Of a stretch of 64,000 nucleotides of DNA, positions 34,011 through 43,365 are shown piece by piece (the stretch's first letter is position 1; each line of letters opens with the position of its first letter). The stretch is from Actinomadura madurae. GTDB lineage: Bacteria; Actinomycetota; Actinomycetes; Streptosporangiales; Streptosporangiaceae. The notes below the pieces were generated by a model, which did no database searches, had not been told where the DNA came from, and worked only from the letters and a program-made list of their open reading frames with translations. The position numbers and the translations under genes were made by a program. Location: positions 1,161,824-1,225,823 of the forward strand of contig NZ_FOVH01000001.1 in assembly GCF_900115095.1 (NCBI RefSeq), read 5' to 3'.

Positions 34011-35099
34011 CTACCGGTTGAGCATCCAGTGGCTGAAGGCCACGTAGTTGGCGGCGAACTCCTCCGGCGTCGCGGAGTCCTCCACCGTCTTGGCCAGCTC
34101 GTTGACCTTTCGGTAGTGCGGGATCCGGTCCTGTTCGTACTCGGCCAGCGCGGCGGCCACCCCGCCGGACGAGGCGAGCAGCCGGGCCAGCAGCAGCGCG
34201 TCCTCGACGCCCAGCGACGCACCCGCCGTGATGTGCGGGGAGAGCGCGTGAGCGGAGTCGCCGGCGAGGACGACCCGCTGCGAGACCCACCGGGGCAGCG
34301 GCGGCACCAGCATGATCTGGTTGTGCAGCACCTGGTCGTCCGGCGTCGACGCGATCAGTTCGAGCAGGGCCGGATTCCAGCCCGTCGTGTCGAGGAACGC
34401 GGCACGTTCCGCGGCCTGCTCTTTCGGAGTGCCCCGCAGGGGATCGGCGTCGAACTGGTTGACCAGCCAGTACACGGTGCCGTCGACCGTGGGCACATAT
34501 CCGCCGCGGGTGCGCTCTTCACCGAGCACGATGACGCTGCGGTCGACGGTGACGCCCGCCGGCGGCCGGACGACCGCGCGCCACGCGTGATGGCCCTTGT
34601 GCTCCACGGCGTCGCTGCCCGGAAGCAGCAGGGACCGGACGACCGAGTACGCGCCGTCGGCGCCGACGAGCACGTCCGCCTCGGCGGTCGTGCCGTCACC
34701 GAAACGGGCGGTCACGGCGGCGTCGGTCTCGTCGTAGCCGACCAGCCGCGAGTTCAGGCGGATGTCGTCCCGGCCCACCGCATCGGCGAGCAGGTCGTTC
34801 AGCTTGGCCCGGTGCACCAGAAGGTACCGGTGGTCGTCGTCGGAGAACCCGGAAGGCTGGATCAGTTCGCCCGCGTGGTTCCGGAAGTACATCTCCGCGG
34901 GCCGGCCGATGGCGCGCACCCGCTCGCCCAGCCCCAGCTCGTCGAAGACCGCCATCGCGTTCGCCCACAACCCGAGCCCCGCGCCGGCCGCCCGGATCTC
35001 CGGCGCCTGCTCGTGGATCACCGCCTCGATGCCCCGCCTGTGCAACGCGATCGCGGTGGTGAGCCCGATGATCCCGCCACCGGCAACAATTGCACGCAC
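34011..35099 (-). CDS. FAD-dependent aromatic-type monooxygenase
   Basis: This is a 362-residue class A flavoprotein monooxygenase. The N-terminal GGGIIGLTTAIALHRRG is the dinucleotide turn (GxGxxG form). VLVGADGAYSVVR is the DG motif, and VVLAGDSAHALSPHITAGAS with GVEDALLLARLL is the GD motif. Such enzymes hydroxylate small aromatic or related rings using NAD(P)H and oxygen. GTG 35099 has a strong AGGAGGT upstream. With the SnoaL-like, NIPSNAP and two hydrolase genes it makes a small catabolic or tailoring set on one strand. Confidence 0.9.
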   Translation of the reverse strand: MRAIVAGGGIIGLTTAIALHRRGIEAVIHEQAPEIRAAGAGLGLWANAMAVFDELGLGERVRAIGRPAEMYFRNHAGELIQPSGFSDDDHRYLLVHRAKLNDLLADAVGRDDIRLNSRLVGYDETDAAVTARFGDGTTAEADVLVGADGAYSVVRSLLLPGSDAVEHKGHHAWRAVVRPPAGVTVDRSVIVLGEERTRGGYVPTVDGTVYWLVNQFDADPLRGTPKEQAAERAAFLDTTGWNPALLELIASTPDDQVLHNQIMLVPPLPRWVSQRVVLAGDSAHALSPHITAGASLGVEDALLLARLLASSGGVAAALAEYEQDRIPHYRKVNELAKTVEDSATPEEFAANYVAFSHWMLNR

Positions 35100-35163
35100 C
35101 TGTCGTACCTCCTGGAATGGCTGTGAATTCTCTACGTTTCCGCGCCGGGCGCGGGGCCGGCCG

Positions 35164-35481
35164 TCAGGCGAGCCGGGAGTGCGCGGTGGGCGCCAGACGC
35201 ACGGTCACCGCTTCGCCGGCCATGAGTTCCCCGAGCCGAGGCCTGATCGCCGACTCGAAGAGCGGATCCCGGTGCACCCGCTCCACGATTTCTTCGCGTT
35301 CCGCATCGCTGCTGAACCTGCGGATCCAGACGAAGGCGTCTTCGTCGCCGGCATCGGTGAACGCTCCCGCGACGACCATTCCGCTCGCCTCGTGCAGCGG
35401 AATCACCTGCTCGTCCATCCACCGGGCCAGCTCCCTTCCGCGGCCCGGCACCGCCGTCTCACGGCGGATCTCGTAAAACAA
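35164..35481 (-). CDS. NIPSNAP-family small protein
   Basis: This 105-residue alpha/beta-barrel protein begins FYEIRRETAVPGRG and ends ALGELMAG-type family segments (RPRLGELMAGEAVTVRL). TTG 35481 is the preferred start: AAGGAG lies 6 bases upstream, it follows the preceding stop without overlap, and NIPSNAP proteins normally start at this strand. GTG 35496 would add five residues without its own ribosome site. NIPSNAP proteins in bacteria accompany aromatic catabolic and polyketide genes; the exact role is unknown. Confidence 0.72.
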   Translation of the reverse strand: MFYEIRRETAVPGRGRELARWMDEQVIPLHEASGMVVAGAFTDAGDEDAFVWIRRFSSDAEREEIVERVHRDPLFESAIRPRLGELMAGEAVTVRLAPTAHSRLA

Positions 35482-35482
35482 C

Positions 35483-35947
35483 CTAGGCTCCTTCACGTGC
35501 GATGCGGTAAAGGTCCGGATTTCCTTCCCACGGCGCGGTCCGTACGATCGTCCACCGCTGGATCACCCATTTCCCGTTCGTGTCGACCAGGTCCAGCTGC
35601 CAATAGCCCCGCATGGTGAGATGGTCGACCCCCGGGGTCGGGACATGGTGGTAGGCGACCATGTGCGCCCGGCATCGCGCGGTCGCGCCGGAAACCTCGA
35701 TGAGGAGATTGGAGCTGGCGTGGTGCGTGCAGGCGAATCCATCAATGATGGTGCGCGCCTTCGCGGTCATCTCGTCCGCCGTCAGTTCCTCGGCGGGTTC
35801 GCCGGACCGCCCGGTCAGGTCCAGCGTCATCCGATCCGCGAACAGATCCCGAAAACGCTCCCAGTCCTTGGAGTCCTGAGCATGCGCGAGATTGGCGACC
35901 ACGTCGGTGATCCGAATACGGTCGAGCAGTGTCCCGGCCCCGTTCAT
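35483..35947 (-). CDS. SnoaL-like (NTF2-fold) protein
   Basis: This 154-residue protein of the SnoaL_4 type starts RIRITDVVANLAHAQDSKDW and continues FRDLFADRMTLDL, FACTHHASSNLLIEVSGATA and RGYWQLDLVDTNGKWVI. The HH pair in ACTHHA is typical of the scytalone-dehydratase/bile-acid-dehydratase-like branch, which removes water or isomerises ring compounds. ATG 35947 overlaps the DedA stop. It is followed closely by the NIPSNAP and FAD monooxygenase genes, consistent with a shared pathway on an aromatic or alicyclic substrate. Confidence 0.8.
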   Translation of the reverse strand: MNGAGTLLDRIRITDVVANLAHAQDSKDWERFRDLFADRMTLDLTGRSGEPAEELTADEMTAKARTIIDGFACTHHASSNLLIEVSGATARCRAHMVAYHHVPTPGVDHLTMRGYWQLDLVDTNGKWVIQRWTIVRTAPWEGNPDLYRIAREGA

Positions 35948-36546
35948 GCCACCCCGCCGCGGGCGCGAACACGACGGGTCACCTCCATCGCGCCCGACAT
36001 CACGAGGGCCAGCCCCAGCCCGACCAGGAAGGCCAGCAGCGCGTTCTCCTGGAAGAGCACGCCGCCGAGATAGCCCGTCAGGACGGTGTAGGCGCTCCAG
36101 GCGGTGCCTCCGACGGCGGTGAACAGGACATAGCGCCGGTAGTTGTAGCGCACCATTCCGGTGGTGACGGTCACCAGGTAGCGCCCGACCGGGATGAACC
36201 TGGTGCTCACCAGGACGAATCCGCCGCGCAGATCCAGGTGCCGGGAGATCCAGTCGTGCGTCGCGCGCCGTCTGGAGCCGTCCGGAAGCCGCTTCTGCAC
36301 CCTGGCGCTCAGCCGCCGGCCGAGGGCGTACGGGATCTGGTCACCCAGAAAGGCGCCGACGGCCGTGGCTGCGATGACCAGGGTGAGGTTGGTGGAACCC
36401 GTGGCGGCGAAGACGCCGGCGATGATGATGACGGGCTCGCTCGGAATCAGCGGGAGGAACGAGTCCAGCAGGGACACGGACATGAGAATCAGATACAGCC
36501 ACCAGGACGTCCCCATCGACTCGGTGAGCTCGACCCAGTCGATCAT
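35944..36546 (-). CDS. DedA-family membrane protein
   Basis: This is a 200-residue polytopic membrane protein. The re-entrant region LPLIPSEPVIIIAGVFA, the loop GAFLGDQIPYALGRRLS and the conserved FVLVSTRFIPVGRYLVTVTTG are the DedA/SNARE-associated signature (the F.xRF.P.xR motif is present as TRFIPVGR). The family flips or recycles lipid carriers such as undecaprenyl phosphate and phosphatidylethanolamine. It shares an ATGA overlap with the SnoaL-like gene, although a biochemical link is not obvious. Confidence 0.88.
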   Translation of the reverse strand: MIDWVELTESMGTSWWLYLILMSVSLLDSFLPLIPSEPVIIIAGVFAATGSTNLTLVIAATAVGAFLGDQIPYALGRRLSARVQKRLPDGSRRRATHDWISRHLDLRGGFVLVSTRFIPVGRYLVTVTTGMVRYNYRRYVLFTAVGGTAWSAYTVLTGYLGGVLFQENALLAFLVGLGLALVMSGAMEVTRRVRARGGVA

Positions 36547-36669
36547 GAGACGAGCGGCATCTCGTCAACGGATCCACCGTGGGCCCGCGTGCGGCTCCAG
36601 AAGCTTGTCCTCATCGACTGGTCCTTTCCGTCTGTCTGGAAATTCGTGAAGTAGGCCATGAAATAGGCG

Positions 36670-37434
36670 TCAGGTGAGCGCTCGAACGAAGAGGACCGTG
36701 CCGATCGTCGTGCCGAATGTGACGATGAGCGCCTTCAAAAGGCGGCCGGGCATGCGCCGTGCCAGAATCGCCCCCGTATAGCCGCCGACGACCGTCGCGG
36801 GAGCCAGAATCAGAACAGCGGGCCAGTTGACCGGGCCGAAGAGCGCGAATGTCAGGAGAGTGACGCCGCCGACGGTGACGGTGAGGACGTTCTTGACGGC
36901 GTTGATCCGGTTGAGCGTCTCGTCGAGCACCAGGGCCAGCGCGGCGACGTACATGACGCCCAGCGCGGCGCCGAAATAGCCCCCGTAGACGGCGCCGGCG
37001 AGGACGGCCACCTGCAGGGTGACCGTCCGGCGGCGGCGCCCGAGCGCACGCGGGTGACCGACCAGGCGGCGCAGGCGCTCCTGGAAGAACAGCGCCGCGG
37101 CCGCGCCGAGCACCAGGAACGGCACGACGAGCTCGAACGCGCGAGCGGGCGTGAGCAGCAGCAACGCGCATCCGGCCGCCGAACCGGCGACGCAGGCGGG
37201 CAGCACCGCCCGGATCCGCCCCCACTGCCCGGCCAGGTCGGCGCGGCTGCCCAGCACGCTGGAGACGTAGCCGGGAAAGACCGAGACCGAGTTCGTGACG
37301 TTCGCCTCGACTGAGGGGAGACCGGTCACGATCAGGCTGGGAAACGTGATCAGCGAGCCCCCGCCGGCCAGCGCGTTGATTCCGCCGGCGACCACGCCGG
37401 CGAGAATCAGCAGCAGTACGTTTCCAAGGTCCAT
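36670..37434 (-). CDS. TauE/SafE-family sulfite/anion exporter
   Basis: This is a 254-residue membrane protein with about eight hydrophobic helices. The first half opens LLILAGVVAGGINALAGGGS and ITFPSLIVTGLPSVEANVTN, the diagnostic TauE repeat. The second half repeats it (VYGGYFGAALGVMYVAALAL, LNRINAVKNVLTVTVGGVTL). The family exports sulfite or organic anions from sulfonate metabolism. A TauABC-like importer is encoded about 6 kb away on the same strand, but a direct link is only suggestive. The 228 bases upstream, before the LysR gene, are unusually AT-rich and probably hold its promoter. Confidence 0.87.
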   Translation of the reverse strand: MDLGNVLLLILAGVVAGGINALAGGGSLITFPSLIVTGLPSVEANVTNSVSVFPGYVSSVLGSRADLAGQWGRIRAVLPACVAGSAAGCALLLLTPARAFELVVPFLVLGAAAALFFQERLRRLVGHPRALGRRRRTVTLQVAVLAGAVYGGYFGAALGVMYVAALALVLDETLNRINAVKNVLTVTVGGVTLLTFALFGPVNWPAVLILAPATVVGGYTGAILARRMPGRLLKALIVTFGTTIGTVLFVRALT

Positions 37435-37662
37435 GGGGTTTCCGCGATCCGTAGGAAGGTCTGGCCGGATGACTGTTCACGCCGACCGGCGGGCAGGCTG
37501 TGACTCTAATTCGGCCGGTCCGCGAACTCCAGTGCGCCTTGGTAAACCGACGATTTACCGCCGTGCAATCACTCGCCCGAGCGGAATGGCGATTGCCGCG
37601 TTGCGCCGAAAAGTTATCGCCGGGGAAATTGGTGATGGTGGTGTTATGAGGGCAATTGAAAA

Positions 37663-38583
37663 TCAGGAACCGGAACTGGAGTGCTCATCGGCGGCGATCT
37701 CCGTGACCGCTGCCCGCACCTGGTCTCGGAGCCAGGTGTGGGCCAGGTCGGAGTCGTAGCGCTGGTGCCAGGTGCAGTTGATCGGGGCCGCCGGGAAGGT
37801 GGCGGGCAAGGGCCTGCTGATCATGGTGAACGCCTCGACGAGGGGGCGGCTGACCAGCGCCGTCGTGGTGACCAGCAGGTCGCTCCGGCTGGCCGCGTGC
37901 AGCGCCATGGTGCCGGTCGCCACGGCCGCGGACACGTTCCGGCGCAGGCCCTCCGCGGCGAGCACCTCGTCGATCGGCCCGGTCAGGCGGCCGCGCCGCG
38001 AAACGACTACATGCGGGTACGCGGCGTACGAGTGCAGATCGAGGTGCTCGCCGCAGGGGTGTCCGGCCCGCATGGCCACCACCAGGGGATCGGAGCCGAG
38101 CGTCTCGGAGCGAAACTCGGGCCGGTCCGGCCGGTCCTGGCTGAGTTCGACGTCGACGCGGCCGCGCCGCAGATCGTCGGTGTCCACGGAGTTCTCCGCG
38201 AGAATGCGGAGCCGCACGCCCGGGGCCTGCTCATGCACCCTGCGCAGCAGCGCCGGCGCCAGCGCAGCGCCGAGCCCGTCGTGGCACTGCAAGGTGAACG
38301 TGCGCTCCAGCTGTCCGAGGTCCAGCGTGCCGCTCGGCACGAGCACGTCATGGGCCTGGCTGAGCAACTGGCGCACATCGTCCCGGATCGCCATCGCATA
38401 CGGCGTCGGAACCATCGTGCGCCCCGTCCGCACCAGGATGTCGTCGCCCGTCAGCTTCCGCAGCCGCCCCAGACTGCGGCTGACCGCCGGTGACGACAGA
38501 TGCAGCCGCTCGGCCGCACCCATCACGCTGCCCTCCTCAAGGAGGGCATTGAGCACTACCAGCAGGTTCAGGTCTAGTTGCAC
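37663..38583 (-). CDS. LysR-family transcriptional regulator
   Basis: This is a full-length 306-residue LysR protein. The winged helix (DLNLLVVLNALLEEGSVMGA, LSSPAVSRSLGRLRKLTG) is of the NodD/LinR type, followed by the effector fold (FTLQCHDGLGAALAPALLRR ... HVVVSRRGRLTGPIDEVLA). GTG 38583 lies only 9 bases after the stop of the aconitase X small-subunit gene, so it may be carried on the catabolic operon's transcript. The ligand is unknown. Targets could be the operon or the TauE gene. Confidence 0.9.
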   Translation of the reverse strand: MQLDLNLLVVLNALLEEGSVMGAAERLHLSSPAVSRSLGRLRKLTGDDILVRTGRTMVPTPYAMAIRDDVRQLLSQAHDVLVPSGTLDLGQLERTFTLQCHDGLGAALAPALLRRVHEQAPGVRLRILAENSVDTDDLRRGRVDVELSQDRPDRPEFRSETLGSDPLVVAMRAGHPCGEHLDLHSYAAYPHVVVSRRGRLTGPIDEVLAAEGLRRNVSAAVATGTMALHAASRSDLLVTTTALVSRPLVEAFTMISRPLPATFPAAPINCTWHQRYDSDLAHTWLRDQVRAAVTEIAADEHSSSGS

Positions 38584-38592
38584 CCAAGTAAA

Positions 38593-39045
38593 CTATATGG
38601 TGGCAGTCTTCCACTCCTCGAAAGCGTTCCGCGGGAGCCGGGTCGTCACGGTGACGATTCCCCGGTCGCCGTCGACGGTGACGTGGTCGCCGGTCTGGAT
38701 GATCTCCACGGGGTCCTGGTCGAGTTCGGAGACGGCCGGGACGCGGGTGACGACCGCCCCGAGCGCCGACTTGGTGGACAGCGTCGTGAACACCATCGCG
38801 AGCGGCGCCGTGCCGAGCAGCCGGGTGCTCTGGAAGAAGCCGGACCACCCCGAGGAGCCCTTGGCGCCCGGGAAGACCAGCACCTTGCCGGTGAAGCAGA
38901 CCCCGAACAGTTCGTGACGGCGCTCGATCACCGTGCCCGTCGCGGGGTCGATGCCGCCCCAGCCCGAGATGGTCTCGTGCGAGACCAGGGCCTCCCCCTC
39001 GGCGAGGCCGGGGACGATGCCGCGGCCGTGGAGCTCGATGATCAC
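38593..39045 (-). CDS. Aconitase X small (swivel) subunit
   Basis: This is a 150-residue swivel-domain subunit. The sequence ELHGRGIVPGLAEGEALVSH, ISGWGGIDPATGTVIERRHE and LVFPGAKGSSGWSGFFQSTR is the AcnX C-terminal domain; GAKGSSGWS is its signature loop. In bacteria type II AcnX, made of separate small and large chains, can act as cis-3-hydroxy-L-proline dehydratase; archaeal homologues act on phosphomevalonate. GTG 39045 (AGGAG upstream) overlaps the large-subunit stop by 4 bases. The longer frame upstream of this GTG has no ribosome site. Confidence 0.88.
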   Translation of the reverse strand: MIIELHGRGIVPGLAEGEALVSHETISGWGGIDPATGTVIERRHELFGVCFTGKVLVFPGAKGSSGWSGFFQSTRLLGTAPLAMVFTTLSTKSALGAVVTRVPAVSELDQDPVEIIQTGDHVTVDGDRGIVTVTTRLPRNAFEEWKTATI

Positions 39046-40322
39046 GTCAGTTCTCCTCGCCAGGTTCCGGTGACGGCCGCGTCGACGCACTCCTCAAGGG
39101 TCCCGAACCATGCCTCGATGCCCAGGATCGCGGGCAGGTAGTGCGCCTGCTTGGCCGAGTCGGTGGCGAACACGCGCGTGCCCTCGGGGGCGGACCTGGA
39201 CATCGCCGGACACGAGTCGGTCAGCAGCCGCCCGCCCGCCCTGCGAATGATCTCGGTGTAGCCGCTGCGATCGGCGACCTCGCGAAGCGCGCGCGGGGTC
39301 ATCATCCACAGCTCGGTGCCCGCGTTCAGTTTCCTTCCGTCGAGCGCGCGGGCCGTCCGGGCGATCTGGTCGAGCGAGGCGTGCGGGCATCCGAGCAGGA
39401 TGAAGTCGACGTCCGCGGACTCGCCCTGGTCGTTCAGCCTCCGGTAGACCTCGCGACGCTCGCGCTCGCCGTACACGATCTTCTCCGGGAGCGCCCGCCC
39501 GCCGAAGGCGGCCTCCGGCGTGGCCGCCTCGGGGGTGACGCCGGGGATGTGGTAGAGCTCCACGCCGCCCGACGAGGCCGTCGCCGCGCCGAAATGCTTG
39601 AGGTCGCTCAGGTCGGGCCGGCGCAGGTCGCCGGTGAGGACCGGGCGGTTCTCCTGGACGGTCTCGCCGACGAAGTACCCGAACATCCCCCAGTCGAGGA
39701 ACCCCTCGACCGGCACCGCGGACTCGATCAGGTGGGTGCCGTACCGGTTCTCCGGCAGGTGGTTCCCCCAGCAGGGGATCTTCCCCGTCAGGCCGGCCGC
39801 CCCGGTTGACGCGGTCCCTTCGCAGTTGGTCCTGGCCCCGAGGACGGAGTTGCAGTAGACCACCGCCGACGACTCCATCCAGGCGCAGTGCTCGCCGCGC
39901 ACCGGGAGGTTCCCCACCTGGTACGGCGTGCACGTGGCGAGGATGTTGACGCCGTGCGCGCCGTAGAAGGACTCGGCGTCCCGCTGGAGCGCGACCATGT
40001 TCGCCGGGTACGGCGCCACCCCGAGCGCGTCCTCTCCGAACCCCTGCTGCAACTGGCAGGTGGGCACCCGCATGCGCGGGATCTCCACCTCGTCGTCGCT
40101 GTCCAGGTTGATCACCGAGAACGCCTTGTTCCACCCGCCCTCGCGCACCAGCCTGGCCTTCACCGGCGACGGCTGCGTCATGGTCCCGGCGACGTTGCGG
40201 ATGTCGCAGAGGCCGTCGGCGCCCAGCGCCTCGCCGTACCGGACCAGGAGGTCCATCGCGGCGGCCACCGCCGGTCCCTCGGCACCGTCCAGCATCGCCT
40301 TCTCATCGTCCGCCAGCTTCAC
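39042..40322 (-). CDS. Aconitase X large (catalytic) subunit
   Basis: This is a 426-residue DUF521/AcnX catalytic subunit. NSVLGARTNCEGTASTGAAG is the family fingerprint, with cysteines at TCTPYQ, RTNCEG and KIPCWGNH and LGCPHASLDQ further on as candidate iron-sulfur ligands. With the small subunit it forms a hydro-lyase. GTG 40322 has AGGAGG just inside the end of the upstream FAD oxidoreductase gene. Neighbours (FAD oxidoreductase, IlvD/Edd dehydratase, anion-type transporter, IclR regulator) indicate catabolism of a small hydroxy acid or hydroxyproline-like compound, whose identity the sequence does not give. Confidence 0.9.
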   Translation of the reverse strand: MKLADDEKAMLDGAEGPAVAAAMDLLVRYGEALGADGLCDIRNVAGTMTQPSPVKARLVREGGWNKAFSVINLDSDDEVEIPRMRVPTCQLQQGFGEDALGVAPYPANMVALQRDAESFYGAHGVNILATCTPYQVGNLPVRGEHCAWMESSAVVYCNSVLGARTNCEGTASTGAAGLTGKIPCWGNHLPENRYGTHLIESAVPVEGFLDWGMFGYFVGETVQENRPVLTGDLRRPDLSDLKHFGAATASSGGVELYHIPGVTPEAATPEAAFGGRALPEKIVYGERERREVYRRLNDQGESADVDFILLGCPHASLDQIARTARALDGRKLNAGTELWMMTPRALREVADRSGYTEIIRRAGGRLLTDSCPAMSRSAPEGTRVFATDSAKQAHYLPAILGIEAWFGTLEECVDAAVTGTWRGELT

Positions 40323-40331
40323 CGGCGCCTC

Positions 40332-41621
40332 CTAGCCATCGACATTCTCCTGGACGCGTTCGCGCAGCTCGGCGGGGTCGATCCGCTGGACGCCGCCGTC
40401 ACCGGCGAGGTCGACCGCATGGGCGGCGGCGAACCCCATCGCCGCGCACGGGCCCATGACCCGGACGCTCGACAGCGCGGCGGCGTCGCCGTCGACGCAC
40501 CGGCCGGCCGCGACCAGGTTGTGCGCGCCCACCGGGATCAGGCTCCGCAGCGGGACGTAGTGCACATGGTCCGCGTCGAACACCTCCCACACGTACCCCT
40601 CCGCCCTGTCGTGCAGCTCGATGGGCCATGCCGTGCGGGCGACCGCGTCCTCGAAGCGGAACCCGGACCGGACCTCCTCCACCGAGAGCTGGTGGAGGGC
40701 GGCGATCCAGCGCGTCTGGCGGCGGCCGGGAAAGCCGTAACTGCGCACCTTGGCCTCGCCGAACGCCTTCGGGAACTCCCTGCGCATGAACTCCACGACG
40801 CGGTCGGCCTGAGCCCTGCCCTCGATCTGCGCGCTGGACGCCCGGACGGCCTCAAGCGGCGCCTCGACATGGGTCATGTTCATCACCGCGGTGTTCCGGC
40901 CGGGGAAGAAGAACGCCAGGCCGTCGCGCCGTACCAGGCCGTACTCCGTCGCCTTCTCCTCGATCCGGGCGACCAGCTCGTCCGGGTCGGGCCTGAACTC
41001 CTCGCGGAGGTTCTCCAGCCGGATCTGCTGCGAACCCCACACCGTGCGCTCGGGGATCCGGCAGGGCAGGCCCGCCTCCCAGGTGAGGGAGGCGTCTCCG
41101 CTCGCGTCGACGAAGCCGGTCGCGCGCACGCGGACGAGGCCGTGCCGGGTGGCGAAGGTGGTGGCGTCGATCCGGCCGCCGTCCGCCTCGACGTCGAGCA
41201 CCGAGGCGCCGAGCACGACCTGGATCCCCAGCGACTGGACGAGGTTCTCGACCCACCGGCCGAGGACGACCTCGTCGTAGGCCACGGTCATCGTGTGGCC
41301 CCTGTTGAAGTGGACGTCGCCCGTCTTGGTCAGGTCCGCGAACATGGGGTCGAAGATCCCGTGGGTGAGCTGCCGGTACTCCGGGGCGTTGCCGTAGACG
41401 CCGCAGAACAGCCCGATGATCGAGTTCACGCACTGCCCGCCGAGGAGCGGGAGGGCGTCGGCGAGCACGACCGTCCGGCCGAGGCGGCGCGCCTCGACGG
41501 CGGCGGACAGGCCCGAGATGCCGGCCCCGACCACGCAGACGTCGGCGGTGAGGTCCTCGGTCGGGTTCCCGGCCGGCTTGGTGACGGTGTTGATCTTAAG
41601 CTCGGTGAGCTTGTGCGGCAT
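40332..41621 (-). CDS. FAD-dependent oxidoreductase (FAD_oxidored family)
   Basis: This is a 429-residue flavoprotein. TADVCVVGAGISGLSAAVEA is the FAD-binding turn, followed by the ADALPLLGGQCVNSIIGLFC motif of PF12831-type oxidoreductases. FVDASGDASLTWEAG and LVAAGRCVDGDAAALSSVRV, GPCAAMGFAAAHAV complete the fold. Members oxidise hydroxy acids or are linked to unusual dehydrogenations; substrate unknown. ATG 41621 follows AGGAGAAGGA. It lies between the dehydratase and AcnX genes with 9-40-base gaps, so it belongs to the same operon. Confidence 0.85.
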   Translation of the reverse strand: MPHKLTELKINTVTKPAGNPTEDLTADVCVVGAGISGLSAAVEARRLGRTVVLADALPLLGGQCVNSIIGLFCGVYGNAPEYRQLTHGIFDPMFADLTKTGDVHFNRGHTMTVAYDEVVLGRWVENLVQSLGIQVVLGASVLDVEADGGRIDATTFATRHGLVRVRATGFVDASGDASLTWEAGLPCRIPERTVWGSQQIRLENLREEFRPDPDELVARIEEKATEYGLVRRDGLAFFFPGRNTAVMNMTHVEAPLEAVRASSAQIEGRAQADRVVEFMRREFPKAFGEAKVRSYGFPGRRQTRWIAALHQLSVEEVRSGFRFEDAVARTAWPIELHDRAEGYVWEVFDADHVHYVPLRSLIPVGAHNLVAAGRCVDGDAAALSSVRVMGPCAAMGFAAAHAVDLAGDGGVQRIDPAELRERVQENVDG

Positions 41622-41661
41622 TCCTTCTCCTGAGGGTCCTGGAGCGGCGCGGGCGGGACGG

Positions 41662-43365
41662 TCAGGGGCGTGACGTGGGGAGGTCGTTGCCGCGGAGGGT
41701 GGCGCCGAGGGGCAGCGGTTCGACCGATCGTGCGTAGACGGAGAGCCATCCGGAGCTGTCCCCGGGGACCATGTGCCGTTCCCGTCCGGCGTACCGCCGT
41801 GCCAGCTCCCGCTCGTCGACGAGCAGGTCGACGCGGCGGACGTCCAGGTCGATCGCGATCCGGTCGCCGTCGGCGACCACCCCGAGCGGCCCCGGCAGCG
41901 CGCCCTCGGGGGAGACCTCGCCGACCACGATGCCCTTGTTGACGAGCCCGGACAGCTGCCCGTCGGTCACCACCGAGACCTGCCCGGTCAGGCCGGCGCC
42001 GTCGAGCGCGAAGACGGTCTGCGAGGCCATGCCCATGCCGGGGGTGCCCACCGGGCCGAGCCCGCGCAGCACCAGGACGTCGCCGGGCCGTACCTCCCCG
42101 CCCTCGATGCCGGCGATCGCCGACGGGGCGTCGTCGAAGACGCGGGCGGGGCCCTCGAACGTCGCGGGCCGGTCCTCGGTCACCGACAGCTTGACGATGG
42201 CCGTGTCGGGCGCGAGCGAGCCGCGCACGACCACGACGGTCGGATGGCCGGCCCGCGGGTCGCGCAGCGGCCGGATGACCCGTTCGTCCCGCACCGTCGC
42301 GCGCGCCGTCCGGGCGGCCATCGTCTCCCCGGTGACCGTGACCGCGTCGCCGGCGAGGGCGCCGCCGAGCTGCTTGAGGACGGCCAGCGCGCCGCCGGCG
42401 TCCTCGAACTCCTCGATGGAGTCCTCGCCGTTGGGGCGGACGGCGGACAGCGGCCTGATCGTCCCGGCGTACTCCTCGAACAGCCGGTAGACGTCGACCC
42501 CGCTGCCGGCCTCGCGGGCGATCGCCTGGAGGTGCTTGACGCAGTTGATCGAACCGCTGATCGCGAGCACCGACATCACCGCGTTCGCGAACGCCGCCGG
42601 CGTCATGATCGTGCGGGGCCGGCGGTCCTCGCGGACCGCGCCGACGATCGCCTCGCCACTCGCCTCGACGGCCCGCCACATCGTCTCGCCGTTCGCCCGT
42701 GCGGGCGTCGTGCCGGGCAGCGTCATGCCGAGCGCCTCGGCGACGACGTGCATGGAGTTGGCGGTGCCCATCCCGGTGCACACGCCCGGTCCGGTGATCG
42801 CGCGTGCGCTCATCTCGCACAGGCCGTCGTAGGTGATGCCGCCGAACTTCAGACTTCCCGCGCGCAGGAAGACCTCCTCGATGTCCACCCGCTCGCCCGT
42901 GTCGAGCCGTCCGCAGCTCTGGTAGCCGCAGGCGACGACCAGGGCCGGAACGTCGGTCCGGGCCGCCGCCATGAGCTGGCCGGGGGTCGTCTTGTCGCAC
43001 GAGGCCAGGCAGACCATGCCGTCCAGCCGGGCGCCCTCGACGACGGCCTCGATGTCGGCGGCGAGCAGGTCCCGGCTCGACAGGACGTGGCCGCCGGCGC
43101 GGCCGGCGCTCATGATGAAGTCCGTCGGCGCGACGGTGCGGATCTCGAACGCCACGCCGCCCGCCGCCTCGACCGACCGCTTCACCGCGGCGGCGATGGG
43201 GTCGAGATGGCTGAAGCACGGGGCGAGCCCCGACGAGGAGTTCACGATCGCGATCTTGGGCTTGTCCAGGTCCGCGTCGGTCAGCCCGAGCGCGCGCCAC
43301 TGCGCGCGCCGGGTGGCCCAGCGCGGGCTGCCGTCCGGGACCTCGCTGCGCAGCCGCCGGGTCAC
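41662..43365 (-). CDS. IlvD/Edd-family dehydratase
   Basis: This is a 567-residue iron-sulfur dehydratase. KIAIVNSSSGLAPCFSHLDP opens it; cluster cysteines are seen in CLASCDKTTPGQLM and GVCTGMGTANSMHVVAEALG, and VTDGQLSG...GIVVGEVSPEG closes the active site. The family includes dihydroxyacid, phosphogluconate and several pentonate/hexonate dehydratases. No branched-chain amino acid genes are near, so a sugar-acid-like or polyhydroxy-acid substrate is likelier than IlvD's own. GTG 43365 (AGGAGGTG upstream) overlaps the permease stop. The frame that extends it upstream is antisense noise. Confidence 0.9.
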   Translation of the reverse strand: MTRRLRSEVPDGSPRWATRRAQWRALGLTDADLDKPKIAIVNSSSGLAPCFSHLDPIAAAVKRSVEAAGGVAFEIRTVAPTDFIMSAGRAGGHVLSSRDLLAADIEAVVEGARLDGMVCLASCDKTTPGQLMAAARTDVPALVVACGYQSCGRLDTGERVDIEEVFLRAGSLKFGGITYDGLCEMSARAITGPGVCTGMGTANSMHVVAEALGMTLPGTTPARANGETMWRAVEASGEAIVGAVREDRRPRTIMTPAAFANAVMSVLAISGSINCVKHLQAIAREAGSGVDVYRLFEEYAGTIRPLSAVRPNGEDSIEEFEDAGGALAVLKQLGGALAGDAVTVTGETMAARTARATVRDERVIRPLRDPRAGHPTVVVVRGSLAPDTAIVKLSVTEDRPATFEGPARVFDDAPSAIAGIEGGEVRPGDVLVLRGLGPVGTPGMGMASQTVFALDGAGLTGQVSVVTDGQLSGLVNKGIVVGEVSPEGALPGPLGVVADGDRIAIDLDVRRVDLLVDERELARRYAGRERHMVPGDSSGWLSVYARSVEPLPLGATLRGNDLPTSRP